From Sphaerospermopsis torques-reginae ITEP-024 (GTDB taxonomy: Bacteria; Cyanobacteriota; Cyanobacteriia; Cyanobacteriales; Nostocaceae), in NCBI RefSeq assembly GCF_019598945.1, contig NZ_CP080598.1, positions 372,001 to 436,000 on the forward strand: a DNA stretch of 64,000 nt, written 5' to 3'. Position 1 is the first letter of the stretch. The number at the start of each line of letters is the position of its first letter. Shown here one piece after another: positions 8,322 to 17,394 of the stretch. The notes below the pieces were generated by a model. It saw only the letters and a program-made list of their open reading frames with translations, searched no databases and was not told where the DNA came from. The translations under genes and the position numbers were made by a program.

Positions 8322-8877
8322 TGGTGATTGGTGATTGGTGATTGTTGATTGGTGATTGGGAAAATAGCTTTCTTACCTGGAAGCTACCCAGTCCCGATTT
8401 CAATTAGTTGCTAAACTATTTTAGAATTATTTACAAAGGTCTAAACCCAAAGGCAGTTGAAGACCTGGTTTACCTTATTTGCCAGACTAGCAAAAATGAG
8501 ATTTGAGAGCTTGTCCTAAGTTGACAATTTCATAGACAAAACTATACTTATATTGACAAAAATCAATATATTTTCCGGAAAAAATCAACTACTTGATATA
8601 TAATACGGTGATATCAAGTATTGAATTGAGACTATTGCCGACGCGAAAACCAAGCAATGATGGTGGTAGTCTTTTTCAGAAACTTAATTGGAACACAATC
8701 GCGTTGGGCTACAGCGTGAAGGTCTACAGAGGGATAACCGCTCCCATGCTCCCGTTGAAGTAGAAAGTAAAGTCTAGCTTTGTCTAGGTTTTATATAGCA
8801 GATCAAGTTAAGTTAAGCAGTCTCATAAACCGTAAACATCTACAAACCATTCACTTCACAAAGGAGAAACACAGCAA
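8322..8877. promoter_or_regulatory. Divergent pdxA/petM intergenic region with promoter-like box and possible transposon remnant
   Basis: It opens with TTGGTGATTGGTGA heptamers (8322-8357). A TATAAT box lies at 8599-8604 in the plus orientation. The stretch about 8690-8775, read in plus orientation from TTG 8688, gives a short frame containing RDNRSHAPVEVESKV before TAG at 8773. This resembles the extreme C-terminus of some IS200/IS605 TnpB proteins, and CCGTTGAAGTAGAAAG is like the 3' end of such elements. An unannotated small RNA driven by the TATAAT box is an alternative. Both ideas are weak. Confidence 0.35.
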
Positions 8878-8982
8878 ATGGGCGGCGAAATCTTAAATGC
8901 AGCTATGTTGTCTTTCGGCTTAATCTTCGTAGGTTGGGGACTCGGCGCTTTATTGCTGAAAATTCAAGGCGCTGAAGAATAA
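8878..8982 (+). CDS. petM: Cytochrome b6f complex subunit PetM (subunit VII)
   Basis: A 34-residue single-span membrane protein: [15 protein letters not shown], then [12 protein letters not shown] and the conserved end KIQGAEE. It is one of the four small subunits of the thylakoid cytochrome b6f complex, which links photosystem II (and respiration) to photosystem I. A clear ribosome binding site (AAGGAG, 8861-8866) lies 11 bases before the ATG. Length and sequence are as expected for PetM. It is transcribed alone, divergent from pdxA; a block of tandem GCATGGG repeats follows the stop immediately. Confidence 0.95.
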   Translation: MGGEILNAAMLSFGLIFVGWGLGALLLKIQGAEE

Positions 8983-9110
8983 GCATGGGGCATGGGGCAT
9001 GGGGCATGGGGCATGGGGCATTGGGTTATTAATCTTCCCCTACTTCCCCTACTTCCTCCACCTTCCCTGTTCCCTGTTCCCTGTTCCCTGTTCCCTCTCT
9101 TCTGAAAAAA
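8983..9110. repeat. Short tandem repeats between petM and ycf39
   Basis: Consecutive 7-mers: GCATGGG about five times from 8983, then CCCCTACTTC units, then TCCCTGT four times to about 9098. These are typical heptamer STRRs of heterocystous cyanobacteria. No gene is present. Confidence 0.85.
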
Positions 9111-9185
9111 ATGTAAACTTTTATTTCTATAACTAAACTCTGTTAAGATTTTTATCATAAAACATTAAAATATATAACGACCCTC

Positions 9186-10184
9186 ATGACATTATTGATT
9201 GTCGGTGCTACTGGCACATTAGGAAGACAAGTAGCTCGTCGTGCTATTGACGAGGGGTACAAAGTACGGTGCTTAGTTCGCAGTACCAAAAAAGCTGCAT
9301 TTCTCAAAGAATGGGGTGCAGAACTGGTGAAAGGCAACTTGTGTGATCCCGAAACCCTAGTAGGAGCATTAGAAGGTGTAAACGAAGTCATTGATGCTTC
9401 CACATCTCGCGCTACAGATTCATTAACAATTAAACAGGTAGATTGGGAAGGTAAGGTAGCATTAATTCAAGCCGCCAAAGCTGCTGGTGTAGAGCGTTTT
9501 ATCTTTTTCTCTATTCTTGATGCTGATAAATATCCCAATGTACCGCTAATGGAAATCAAGCGATGTACAGAATTATTTTTAGCTGAATCTGGCTTAAATT
9601 ACACTATTTTAAGATTAGCTGGGTTTATGCAAGGCTTAATCGGTCAATATGGCATCCCCATTTTGGAAAATCAGCCGGTGTGGGTGACAGGTGAGTCTTC
9701 CCCCGTGGCTTATATGGATACTCAAGATATTGCTAAATTTGCGATTCGGGCTTTGAGTGTACCAGAAACCCAAAAACAAACTTTCCCCGTTGTTGGTACT
9801 CGTGCTTGGAGTGCAGAGGAAATAATAAATATTTGTGAACGTTTATCAGGAAAAGATGCCAGAGTAACACGGATGCCTATAGGCTTACTGCGTGGTGTTA
9901 AAAGCTTACTGCGGTTTTTCCAGTGGGGATGGAATGTAGCTGATAGATTGGCTTTTTCCGAAGTTTTAGCCAGTGGTAAGCCCTTAAATGCGCCAATGGA
10001 AGAAGTATATACAGTATTTGGTTTAGAACAACAACAGACAGCCACAGTAGAAACTTACTTGCAAGAGTATTTCAGCCGGATTATGAAAAAGCTGAAAGAG
10101 CTAGACTACGAGAAAACCAAAAGCAAAAAGAAAAAAGATAAAAAAACGCCTTTTAAACAGTCATCAAAAGCTAATAGTCAATAA
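9186..10184 (+). CDS. ycf39: Ycf39-like NmrA/atypical SDR protein, photosystem II assembly factor
   Basis: A 332-residue atypical short-chain dehydrogenase with the N-terminal dinucleotide motif GATGTLGRQVARRA and the family sequence through ESGLNYTILRLAGFMQGLIG. In cyanobacteria Ycf39 works with Hlips in delivering chlorophyll to newly made D1 during photosystem II assembly; the plant counterpart is HCF244. The last 25 or so residues are Lys-rich (KSKKKKDKKTPFKQ). It is followed by the NAD kinase gene 80 bp downstream on the same strand, possibly co-transcribed. Confidence 0.85.
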   Translation: MTLLIVGATGTLGRQVARRAIDEGYKVRCLVRSTKKAAFLKEWGAELVKGNLCDPETLVGALEGVNEVIDASTSRATDSLTIKQVDWEGKVALIQAAKAAGVERFIFFSILDADKYPNVPLMEIKRCTELFLAESGLNYTILRLAGFMQGLIGQYGIPILENQPVWVTGESSPVAYMDTQDIAKFAIRALSVPETQKQTFPVVGTRAWSAEEIINICERLSGKDARVTRMPIGLLRGVKSLLRFFQWGWNVADRLAFSEVLASGKPLNAPMEEVYTVFGLEQQQTATVETYLQEYFSRIMKKLKELDYEKTKSKKKKDKKTPFKQSSKANSQ

Positions 10185-10264
10185 AATCCCAGATGTTGAT
10201 TACAATATCCCAAAATATGTAACCATTACTAAAGAAAAAGCATAGCCTACTTGGATATTTGAAT

Positions 10265-11182
10265 GTGCCGAAAGCTGGCATTATCTACAACGACGTTAAA
10301 CCGATAGCAACTAGAACCGCTATCGAACTCAAAGACCAGTTAACCGCAACTGGTTGGGATGTGTGTGTGACAGCCAGCATCGGTGGTATATTGGGCTACT
10401 CAAATCCTGATAGTCCTGTATGCCACACACCAGTGGAAGCTCTCACACCTCCCGGTTTTGATTCCAGTATGGAGTTTGCAGTGGTATTAGGAGGAGATGG
10501 AACTGTTTTAGCAGCTTCCCGCCAAGTTGCCGCCTGTGGCATACCATTGTTAACTGTGAATACTGGTCACATGGGATTTTTGACAGAAGCGTACCTTAAC
10601 CAACTTCCCCAAGCCATAGAACAGGTAATGGCAGGTGAGTATGAAATCGAAGAACGAACCATGCTCAATGTCAAAGTGCTACGGGGGGAAACTGTTTTAT
10701 GGGAAGCCTTATGTTTAAATGAAATGGTGTTGCATCGAGAACCATTAACTTCGATGTGCCATTTTGAAATTCAAATTGGTCATCATGCAACAGTGGATAT
10801 TGCAGCCGATGGTGTAATTGTTTCTACTCCTACGGGTTCAACTGCTTATTCATTAAGTGCTGGTGGACCTGTGATTATTCCCGGTGTACCTGTGTTGCAG
10901 CTAGTACCAATTTGTCCCCATTCTCTGGCTTCGAGGGCTTTAGTATTTCCTAACAATGAACCTGTGAACATCTATCCAGTCAATGTACCCCGGATGGTGA
11001 TGGTGGTAGATGGTAATGGTGGGTGTTATGTATTTCCAGATGATCGGGTATATTTAGAGCGATCGCAATATAAAGCTAGGTTTATTCGCTTACAATCACC
11101 AGAGTTTTTCCGCGTTTTACGGGAAAAATTAGGTTGGGGACTACCACATATTGCTAAACCAAGTTCTGTAGAGTTGCCATAA
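10265..11182 (+). CDS. nadK: NAD(+) kinase, first of two in the window
   Basis: A cytoplasmic ATP-dependent NAD kinase making NADP+. Motifs: [14 protein letters not shown] (GGDGT), [10 protein letters not shown] and [15 protein letters not shown]. The best start is GTG 10265 ([10 protein letters not shown], giving 305 residues); a TTG two codons earlier is also possible. There is no clear ribosome binding site. Cyanobacteria carry two NAD kinase families that differ in sequence and condition of use; this copy lies in the ycf39 neighbourhood, the other (55618-56538) is at the end of the ndhAIGE operon. Confidence 0.93.
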   Translation: MPKAGIIYNDVKPIATRTAIELKDQLTATGWDVCVTASIGGILGYSNPDSPVCHTPVEALTPPGFDSSMEFAVVLGGDGTVLAASRQVAACGIPLLTVNTGHMGFLTEAYLNQLPQAIEQVMAGEYEIEERTMLNVKVLRGETVLWEALCLNEMVLHREPLTSMCHFEIQIGHHATVDIAADGVIVSTPTGSTAYSLSAGGPVIIPGVPVLQLVPICPHSLASRALVFPNNEPVNIYPVNVPRMVMVVDGNGGCYVFPDDRVYLERSQYKARFIRLQSPEFFRVLREKLGWGLPHIAKPSSVELP

Positions 11183-11366
11183 TTTTCAGCAGTTAGTTGT
11201 CAGTTGTCAGTGGTCAATACTGGTTTTCTTCCAGAATCGGCATTGAGGCAATTGTATTGGGAGTGAAATTTATGGCACAACGTAATAGGTAATATGGGAT
11301 GAAACAAGGTTTTTACCAATTACCCATTACCCATTACCAATTACCCATTACCCATTACCAATTTAT
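11183..11366. repeat. Short tandem repeats upstream of the response regulator
   Basis: Tandem CAGTTGT near 11200 and a run of TTACCCA/TTACCAA heptamers at 11320-11362 right up to the next start codon. The repeats occupy the position where the ribosome binding site would be, so no standard Shine-Dalgarno is seen for the next gene. Confidence 0.7.
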
Positions 11367-12053
11367 ATGACCTTTTCTCACAGTGCCTGTGTTCTGGTGA
11401 TTGAACCCGATGATAGTTTAGCTAATCAATTAGCTTTTGATTTGCAAGAAGCCGGCTATGATGCTGTTATGGCTCATGATGCAGCCAGTGGTTTGCAAAA
11501 ATGCCGCGATTTGCAACCGGCTTTAATTGTTGTAGATCGGATGCTGACGGGAGAATCTGGACTTTCTTTGTGCAAAAATCTCCGTACTATCGGCCATCGT
11601 TCCCCTGTTTTAATTTTAATGGCCAGAGATACAGTTGATGATCGTGTCGCTTGTCTAGAAGCTGGTGCTGATGATTATATTCTTAAACCCTATCGCTCAG
11701 AGGATTTTTTAAAGCTGATTCGTTTATATCTCAAACCTGATGTCGATACTAATGAACAGTTGCGTTTTGGAGATTTGGTGCTAGATATTGGCATCCGTCG
11801 CGCTATCTATAACGGTAGAGCTATCGACTTAACCATGAAGGAATTTGAACTATTAAAGTTTTTTATGGAACATCCCCGTGAAGTATTAACCCGTGATCAA
11901 ATATTGGAAAATGTCTGGGGTTATGATTTTATGGGTGAGTCAAATGTGATTGAAGTATACATTCGCTACCTACGCTTGAAAATTGAAGATGAAGGAAAAA
12001 AACGCCTGATTCAAACGGTGCGGGGTGTAGGATATGTTTTAAGAGAATCTTAA
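11367..12053 (+). CDS. nblR: OmpR/PhoB-type response regulator, NblR-like
   Basis: A 228-residue protein: receiver domain (residues about 8-120) with the phospho-acceptor position Asp57 in LIVVDRMLTG and Lys in DDYILKPYR, then a winged-helix DNA-binding domain ending LIQTVRGVGYVLRES. In the receiver the conserved Ser/Thr (usually LTARD) is replaced by Met (ILMARD) and the acidic pair reads EPDD, so it is atypical. This agrees with NblR, the regulator of phycobilisome breakdown and nutrient-stress survival, which is reported to act without normal phosphorylation. The NblR identity is a family judgement; a generic PhoB-like regulator is the alternative. Confidence 0.6.
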   Translation: MTFSHSACVLVIEPDDSLANQLAFDLQEAGYDAVMAHDAASGLQKCRDLQPALIVVDRMLTGESGLSLCKNLRTIGHRSPVLILMARDTVDDRVACLEAGADDYILKPYRSEDFLKLIRLYLKPDVDTNEQLRFGDLVLDIGIRRAIYNGRAIDLTMKEFELLKFFMEHPREVLTRDQILENVWGYDFMGESNVIEVYIRYLRLKIEDEGKKRLIQTVRGVGYVLRES

Positions 12054-12448
12054 CAATTTTGTAGCAGGAGTCAGGAGTCAGGAGTAAAACCCTTTTGTAG
12101 CAGGAGTTTCATGATTAATGGATGTCCTAACTAAGTAAGTTGGCACAAAAAAACCGAGGTATGTTACAAAATGTAAAATTCCCAAAAGTCTCTTTCCTCT
12201 TGCCTTTTGCCTTTTGCCTTTTGCCTTGCCAACCTAATATTTCTTTATGTTAATATTCCCAATACCTTCAAATCTTTGATTTTGCAGGAATTTCATTTAT
12301 TGATTTTTGTTCAGGATTGCTATATTTGACAATTTTTTAATTTTATACTGTAGTAATGGTTAATCATCCTAGAGAAAATCTCTGAGCGTGTTAGCTTAGT
12401 TTCAGCCTTGTTGTTTTCACAAGAATCAATAGTTATTAGGGATGTAGA
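12054..12448. other. Intergenic region with tandem repeats, no gene
   Basis: CAGGAGT repeats at 12065-12085, TGCCTTT repeats at 12200-12225, then AT-rich DNA that should hold the promoter of the metalloprotease gene. No ribosome binding site better than TTAGGGATG stands before the next start. No RNA gene recognised. Confidence 0.5.
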
Positions 12449-15283
12449 ATGAAAAAATTAACTTTTTATATAGTTGTGTTACATAGTTTATTTTTAGGTA
12501 TGGGAACTGCTTACGCCGAGTCATTAGAGACAAAAGCAAAGGAAAATCTGCCAACTTCAGATCAAATAACTTTACCAGCATCGAAACTATGGGTAATTAA
12601 TCAAAATAAACAGGTACAAAAACAACCTTTTATGTGGGTGGTGCAAGATCCAAAACAAGCCAGACAACAACCATTTTTACAACTTGCTAAAAATGCCAAT
12701 AAACCAACTAAAAAACCTGGAGATAGCACTAAACCATCTAAAAATGAGGATTTAGAAGAATTTGATGATGTTGTCAAAGACACTCAAAAATTAGAGGGTA
12801 TATTTACTCTTTATCGCCACAAAGAAAATAATAAAATCTATTTAGAAATTCAACCAGAACAACTTCATAAAAACTTCTTAGCTACAGCTACTTTGGAATC
12901 TGGTATTGGCGAAAAAGGAGTTTATAGTGGTTTACCGTTGCAAGATTTTCTATTTTATTTCCAACGCATAGATAATAGTTTGCAATTTGTGGTGCGGAAT
13001 GTGAATTTTCGGACTCGTGAAGGAGATCCCCAAGCTCGTTCTTTGCGCCGTTCTTTTAGTGATTCCGTTTTGTATAATTTGCCGATTAAAAGTATTCATC
13101 CCCAACGGAAAACAATACTCATTGATTTAGGTGATTTACTCTTAACAGATTTAGCAGGATTATCTGCAAGTTTAGAATTATCAGCAAGTCCAGAACAAGC
13201 CTATTTTGGTAATGCTAAAGTTTTTCCCCATAATCTAGAAGTGCAATCAATTTTAAATTTTACAGGCGCTGGCGGAAATCTGAGTGTACTGGCTGATAGT
13301 CGTGGCTTTACTCTCAAGCTGCACTATAGTATTTCTCAACTGCCTAATAATAATTATCAACCGCGTTTAGCAGATGAGCGTGTGGGATATTTTCTCACTG
13401 CATATCAAGATTTATCTAGAGATGATCGTCATGATAATTTTGTCCGTTATATTAATCGCTGGAACTTAGAAAAACAAGACCCTAAAGCGGAAATTTCTCC
13501 TCCTAAAAAACCGATAGTTTTCTGGATTGATAACGCTGTTCCTTTGGAATATCGTGATGCCATTAGAGAAGGGGTTTTGATGTGGAATCAAGCTTTTTTG
13601 AAAGCGGGTTTTAAGGATGCGATTGAAGTTAAACAAATGCCAGATAATGCTACATGGGATGCGGCTGATATTAGGTATAATACAATTCGCTGGATTAATA
13701 CGGTAGATGGTTATTTTGCCCTTGGTCCATCTCGTGTTAATCCTTTGACGGGAGAAATTTTAGATGCTGATATTCTGGTAGATGCTAGTTTTGTTAGGGC
13801 TTTAAAAAATGAATATCGGCAAATTATTCTACCCAAGCAAACACAAAAACAAACACAAACGCCAACTTCTTTATCTGCATTGATGCAAAATCGCCTTCTT
13901 TGTGGTAAAAATGATCAAAAAAATAAAGGGCTAATTGGCAATTTATCTAAACTAGCGGGAGAGTATGATTTATGCTATGGGATAGAATCTGCTAATCAAT
14001 TTGCTTTTGGTGCTTTGGCTATGTCACTATTAGCAAATACTGTTCCTAGTCGGGATCAGATGCAAGATTATATTCATCAATATTTACGTTTAATTATTGC
14101 CCATGAAGTCGGCCATACTTTAGGTTTGCGTCATAATTTTCGCGGTAGTCATCTTTTACCACCAGAGGAGATGAATAATCGAGAAATTACTAGCACTAAG
14201 GGTTTAACTGCTTCGGTTATGGATTATATTCCTCCTAATATTGCCCCTCGTGGTACAGTTCAGGGAGATTATTTTCCTGATAAAGTGGGAAGTTATGATA
14301 TTTGGGCAATACAGTATGGTTATACTCCTTCTGGGGCAAAAAGTACCATTGCAGAAAAATCATTTTTGGCAGAAATAGCGAAATTATCAGAAAACCCAGA
14401 GTTGAGTTATTCTCCTGATGAAGATACATCGGAAATTGATCCTACATCTGCACCTTGGGATAATAGCCGGAATGTGCTAGTTTATTCTCGCTGGCAGTTG
14501 GATAATTCCCGTGTGATGTGGGATCGTTTAAATCAGGGGTATTTAATGTATGGTGACAGTTACAGCGATTTAACTGATCAGTTTAGTACCATTTTTGGCA
14601 ATTATTTACAGCAATTAAGTTATACTATTAAATACATTGGTGGTCAGTCTTTTTACAGAGTTAATCCAGTTGACAATAAAGACAGATTACCATTTGTAGC
14701 TGTTCCTGTGGAAAAACAAAGACAGGCATTAGAAACTTTGCAAGAGTATGTTTTTGATGAGGAGGCGCTGAAATTTTCACCGGAACTACTGAATAAATTA
14801 GCACCTTCTCGTTGGTATCACTGGGGAAGTACACCTGTCACGGGGCGTTTAGATTTCCCGGTTCATGATTTGGTGTTGTTTGTACAGAGTGCTGTTTTGA
14901 GTGATTTACTTTCTGGCGATCGCCTGACTCGCATCAAGGATATTGAACTCAAAAGCAAACCCGTTGAAGCACTGACTATTCCTGAATTATTTAATACTTT
15001 GCAAACAGGAATTTGGACGGAGGTTTTACAACCAAAAGGAAAATTAGAAATTTCTAGTTTCCGACGGGGTTTACAACGGCAATATGTCAATTTTTTAACA
15101 GCAATGGTATTACGGAAAGTAGATGTACCAGAAGATGCTCGCACTTTAGCATGGTATAAGCTAAAACAATTAGATCAGCAACTTAAACGGGTGAGGTCTG
15201 ATGATGAGTATACAAGAGCGCATTTGCTGGAAACCCGCGATCGCATTGAAAAAGCTTTAAATGCTCCGTTGCAAGCTAACTAG
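12449..15283 (+). CDS. Secreted zinc-dependent metalloprotease (DUF5117/DUF5118 type)
   Basis: A 944-residue protein with a signal peptide (MKKLTFYIVVLHSLFLGMG, likely cut after AYA near residue 24), a basic/Pro-Lys linker (about 90-105), a DUF5118/DUF5117-like N-terminal half, and a catalytic zinc site HEVGHTLGLRHN (HExxHxxGxxH, metzincin-like). A Met-turn-like TASVMDYIPPN follows. It is probably exported to the periplasm or outside. Its targets are unknown; related proteins are common in cyanobacteria and Bacteroidetes. The start is ATG 12449. Monocistronic. Confidence 0.88.
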   Translation: MKKLTFYIVVLHSLFLGMGTAYAESLETKAKENLPTSDQITLPASKLWVINQNKQVQKQPFMWVVQDPKQARQQPFLQLAKNANKPTKKPGDSTKPSKNEDLEEFDDVVKDTQKLEGIFTLYRHKENNKIYLEIQPEQLHKNFLATATLESGIGEKGVYSGLPLQDFLFYFQRIDNSLQFVVRNVNFRTREGDPQARSLRRSFSDSVLYNLPIKSIHPQRKTILIDLGDLLLTDLAGLSASLELSASPEQAYFGNAKVFPHNLEVQSILNFTGAGGNLSVLADSRGFTLKLHYSISQLPNNNYQPRLADERVGYFLTAYQDLSRDDRHDNFVRYINRWNLEKQDPKAEISPPKKPIVFWIDNAVPLEYRDAIREGVLMWNQAFLKAGFKDAIEVKQMPDNATWDAADIRYNTIRWINTVDGYFALGPSRVNPLTGEILDADILVDASFVRALKNEYRQIILPKQTQKQTQTPTSLSALMQNRLLCGKNDQKNKGLIGNLSKLAGEYDLCYGIESANQFAFGALAMSLLANTVPSRDQMQDYIHQYLRLIIAHEVGHTLGLRHNFRGSHLLPPEEMNNREITSTKGLTASVMDYIPPNIAPRGTVQGDYFPDKVGSYDIWAIQYGYTPSGAKSTIAEKSFLAEIAKLSENPELSYSPDEDTSEIDPTSAPWDNSRNVLVYSRWQLDNSRVMWDRLNQGYLMYGDSYSDLTDQFSTIFGNYLQQLSYTIKYIGGQSFYRVNPVDNKDRLPFVAVPVEKQRQALETLQEYVFDEEALKFSPELLNKLAPSRWYHWGSTPVTGRLDFPVHDLVLFVQSAVLSDLLSGDRLTRIKDIELKSKPVEALTIPELFNTLQTGIWTEVLQPKGKLEISSFRRGLQRQYVNFLTAMVLRKVDVPEDARTLAWYKLKQLDQQLKRVRSDDEYTRAHLLETRDRIEKALNAPLQAN

Positions 15284-15426
15284 GTGACAGGAGATCAAGG
15301 AGTCAGGAGTTCTAGGAGTCAGAAGGCAGAAGGCAGGGGAGGTAGGGGAAGTAGGGGAAGATTCATAACCCAATGCCCAATGCCCAATGCCCCATGCCCA
15401 ATGCCCAGTCACTAATCACCAATCTT
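15284..15426. repeat. Short tandem repeats between convergent genes
   Basis: GTCAGGA units, GTAGGGGAA units and a run of CAATGCC heptamers (15370-15405) fill the gap between two convergent genes. No clear terminator hairpin. Confidence 0.7.
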
Positions 15427-16089
15427 TCAATTTTTCCTCGCTAATGTCAAACCATCAGCAATGGGAACTAGACTTAGGGTAATTCTTGAATCTTGATATA
15501 ATTTTTGATTGAAAGCGCGAATTTTTTTAGTTTGATTATCTTGTATTTCTGGATCTGCTACTTTCCCAGACCATAAAACATTATCAACGGCAATTAGTCC
15601 ACCGGGTCGAATTAATTGCAGCGATCGCTCATAATAATTTTCATAGTTTCCTTTATCAGCGTCAATAAAGGCAAAATCAAAAGTTTCTGCTTCTCCTGCT
15701 GCTAACAAGTTATCCAAAGTTTCTAAAGCTGGAGCAATATGCAAGTCAATTTTATCTGCTACTCTTGCTTTTTCCCAATATCGTCTCGCTATGTTGGTAT
15801 ATTCTTCACTCACATCACAGGCAATAATTTTACCATCTGCTGGTAAAGCCAACGCCACTACTAAGGAACTATAACCTGTAAATACTCCTATATCTAATGT
15901 TTTTTTTGCTCCTAGTAATTTAACCAACAGTGCCATAAATTGTCCCTGTTCTGGGGAAATTTGCATTATGGCCATTGGTAGCTGGGCGGTTTCTTGACGT
16001 AGTTGGGTTAAAATTTCTGGTTCACGTACAGAAACAGAAAGTAAATAATCATACAGGTTTTGTTCTAAGCCTATGGTTTGTTTTGCCAT
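15427..16089 (-). CDS. Class I SAM-dependent O-methyltransferase (caffeoyl-CoA OMT type)
   Basis: A 220-residue cytoplasmic enzyme. The SAM-binding motif I is LDIGVFTGYSSLVVALAL, followed by ACDVSEEY, the metal/active-site Asp in FDFAFIDADKGNYENYYE, and IAVDNVLWSGKV, all characteristic of the small cation-dependent catechol/caffeoyl-CoA-type O-methyltransferase family. The natural substrate in cyanobacteria is not known. Length is normal. It starts at ATG 16089 and is divergent from the PRK-like gene, with a 290-bp spacer that shows no other feature. Confidence 0.88.
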   Translation of the reverse strand: MAKQTIGLEQNLYDYLLSVSVREPEILTQLRQETAQLPMAIMQISPEQGQFMALLVKLLGAKKTLDIGVFTGYSSLVVALALPADGKIIACDVSEEYTNIARRYWEKARVADKIDLHIAPALETLDNLLAAGEAETFDFAFIDADKGNYENYYERSLQLIRPGGLIAVDNVLWSGKVADPEIQDNQTKKIRAFNQKLYQDSRITLSLVPIADGLTLARKN

Positions 16090-16379
16090 TACTGTGATGC
16101 TAAATTTATTGAACTAATATATCTGTATATTCAATATTTTTTATTGAATTTAACATATTTCTTCCTTATCAATTTTATCATATCAGATGTAATTTTTAGG
16201 CATAAATGCTAATTTTAAAATTTTTGAATCAGGATATGAGCCGGATTATGTTGAGAGATGTTGCGAGAAAAGGGAAAGCTGGAATTTTTCAACTAATTTG
16301 CCACTAGAATGAATAAACTAACTAAAAATGTTCTCCAGAAACATTATTAAGTAACCAGCTTGTATTTCAAGGGGGTAAG
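16090..16379. promoter_or_regulatory. Divergent promoter region, methyltransferase / PRK-like gene
   Basis: AT-rich spacer between divergent genes. A strong purine ribosome binding site (AAGGGGG, 16369-16375) precedes the PRK-like start at 16380. No repeats and no convincing operator could be seen. Confidence 0.4.
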
Positions 16380-17318
16380 ATGAGTCGTCCAATCATTCTT
16401 GGTATTGTTGGTGATAGCGCAGCGGGAAAAACTACTCTGACTAGGGGTATTGCTCAGGTACTTGGACCGGAGAATGTTACACTCATCTGTACCGATGATT
16501 ACCACCGTTATGATCGTAAACAACGGGCGGAAATCGGTATTACAGCCCTGCATCCTGACTGCAATCATTTAGATATTATGCAACAGCATTTATCGCTGTT
16601 ACGTACAGGACAAGCTATTCTCAAACCTGTTTATAGCCACAAAACGGGGACTTTTGAACCGCCAAAGTATATTAAACCCAATAAATTTGTAATTATTGAA
16701 GGTTTACTTGGTTATTCTACCCGTGCTGCTCGTGATGCTTATGATGTTAAGGTTTATCTTGCTCCTCCTGAATCACTACGGGCAAAATGGAAGGTTAAAC
16801 GAGATACAGAAAAACGCGGTTATACTGAAGAACAAGTATTAGCAGAGTTGGAAAAACGGGAACCAGACTCAGAAGCGTTTATTCGTCCCCAACGTCAATG
16901 GTCTGATATTGTGGTGAGTTTTTATCCTCCTAGTGAAAATGAGGATGAAAACAATGGACATTTAAATGTGCGGTTGGTGTTACGTCCAACTATTCCCCAT
17001 CCTGATTTTACTCAGATTATTCACCCAGATAATGATGATTCTGAATCAGCGGTGCGTTTGGGACTAGGTAGGGATATGGGTAAACCGGTGGATGTGTTGG
17101 AAGTTGATGGACACGCTACCTTGGATCAGGTGAATAAGATAGAGCATATTATGTGTAATGATATGCCTTATTTAAAGAATATTTGCGATCGCGAAATCAA
17201 TCCTGAACTTGGTAAAATCGCTGGTACAACTGGGGAAACATTACAAAGTTACCCCCTAGCATTGACACAGTTAATTATTACCTATCATATGCTCAAAGCA
17301 ACGCAGATTCATCAGTAG
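16380..17318 (+). CDS. Phosphoribulokinase/uridine kinase family protein (PRK-like paralogue)
   Basis: A 312-residue P-loop kinase: Walker A GIVGDSAAGKTTL (residues about 8-20), LICTDDYHRYDRKQR, KPVYSHKTGTF, the VIIEGLLGYSTRAARD segment and PQRQWSDIVVSFYPP. It resembles phosphoribulokinase over most of its length. The canonical cyanobacterial Calvin-cycle PRK reads GDSGCGKST with a redox-active Cys in the P-loop; here that Cys is Ala, while the partner Cys in the LICTDDYH position is kept. It is thus either a second, redox-insensitive PRK or a kinase for another sugar or nucleoside. A strong GGGGG ribosome binding site stands before ATG 16380. Confidence 0.75.
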   Translation: MSRPIILGIVGDSAAGKTTLTRGIAQVLGPENVTLICTDDYHRYDRKQRAEIGITALHPDCNHLDIMQQHLSLLRTGQAILKPVYSHKTGTFEPPKYIKPNKFVIIEGLLGYSTRAARDAYDVKVYLAPPESLRAKWKVKRDTEKRGYTEEQVLAELEKREPDSEAFIRPQRQWSDIVVSFYPPSENEDENNGHLNVRLVLRPTIPHPDFTQIIHPDNDDSESAVRLGLGRDMGKPVDVLEVDGHATLDQVNKIEHIMCNDMPYLKNICDREINPELGKIAGTTGETLQSYPLALTQLIITYHMLKATQIHQ

Positions 17319-17394
17319 AGGGGATTGGGGACTGGGAAGATGGGAGCAAATTCTTTACCTATTCCCTATTCCTTATCCCCACAAAAAGACTTTC

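Noticed and set aside
8964-9158. Small minus-strand frame after petM
   Set aside because: Composed of translated heptamer repeats ([14 protein letters not shown]).
14235-15144. Minus-strand frames inside the metalloprotease gene
   Set aside because: Shadows of the long coding region, with no independent start signal or domain.
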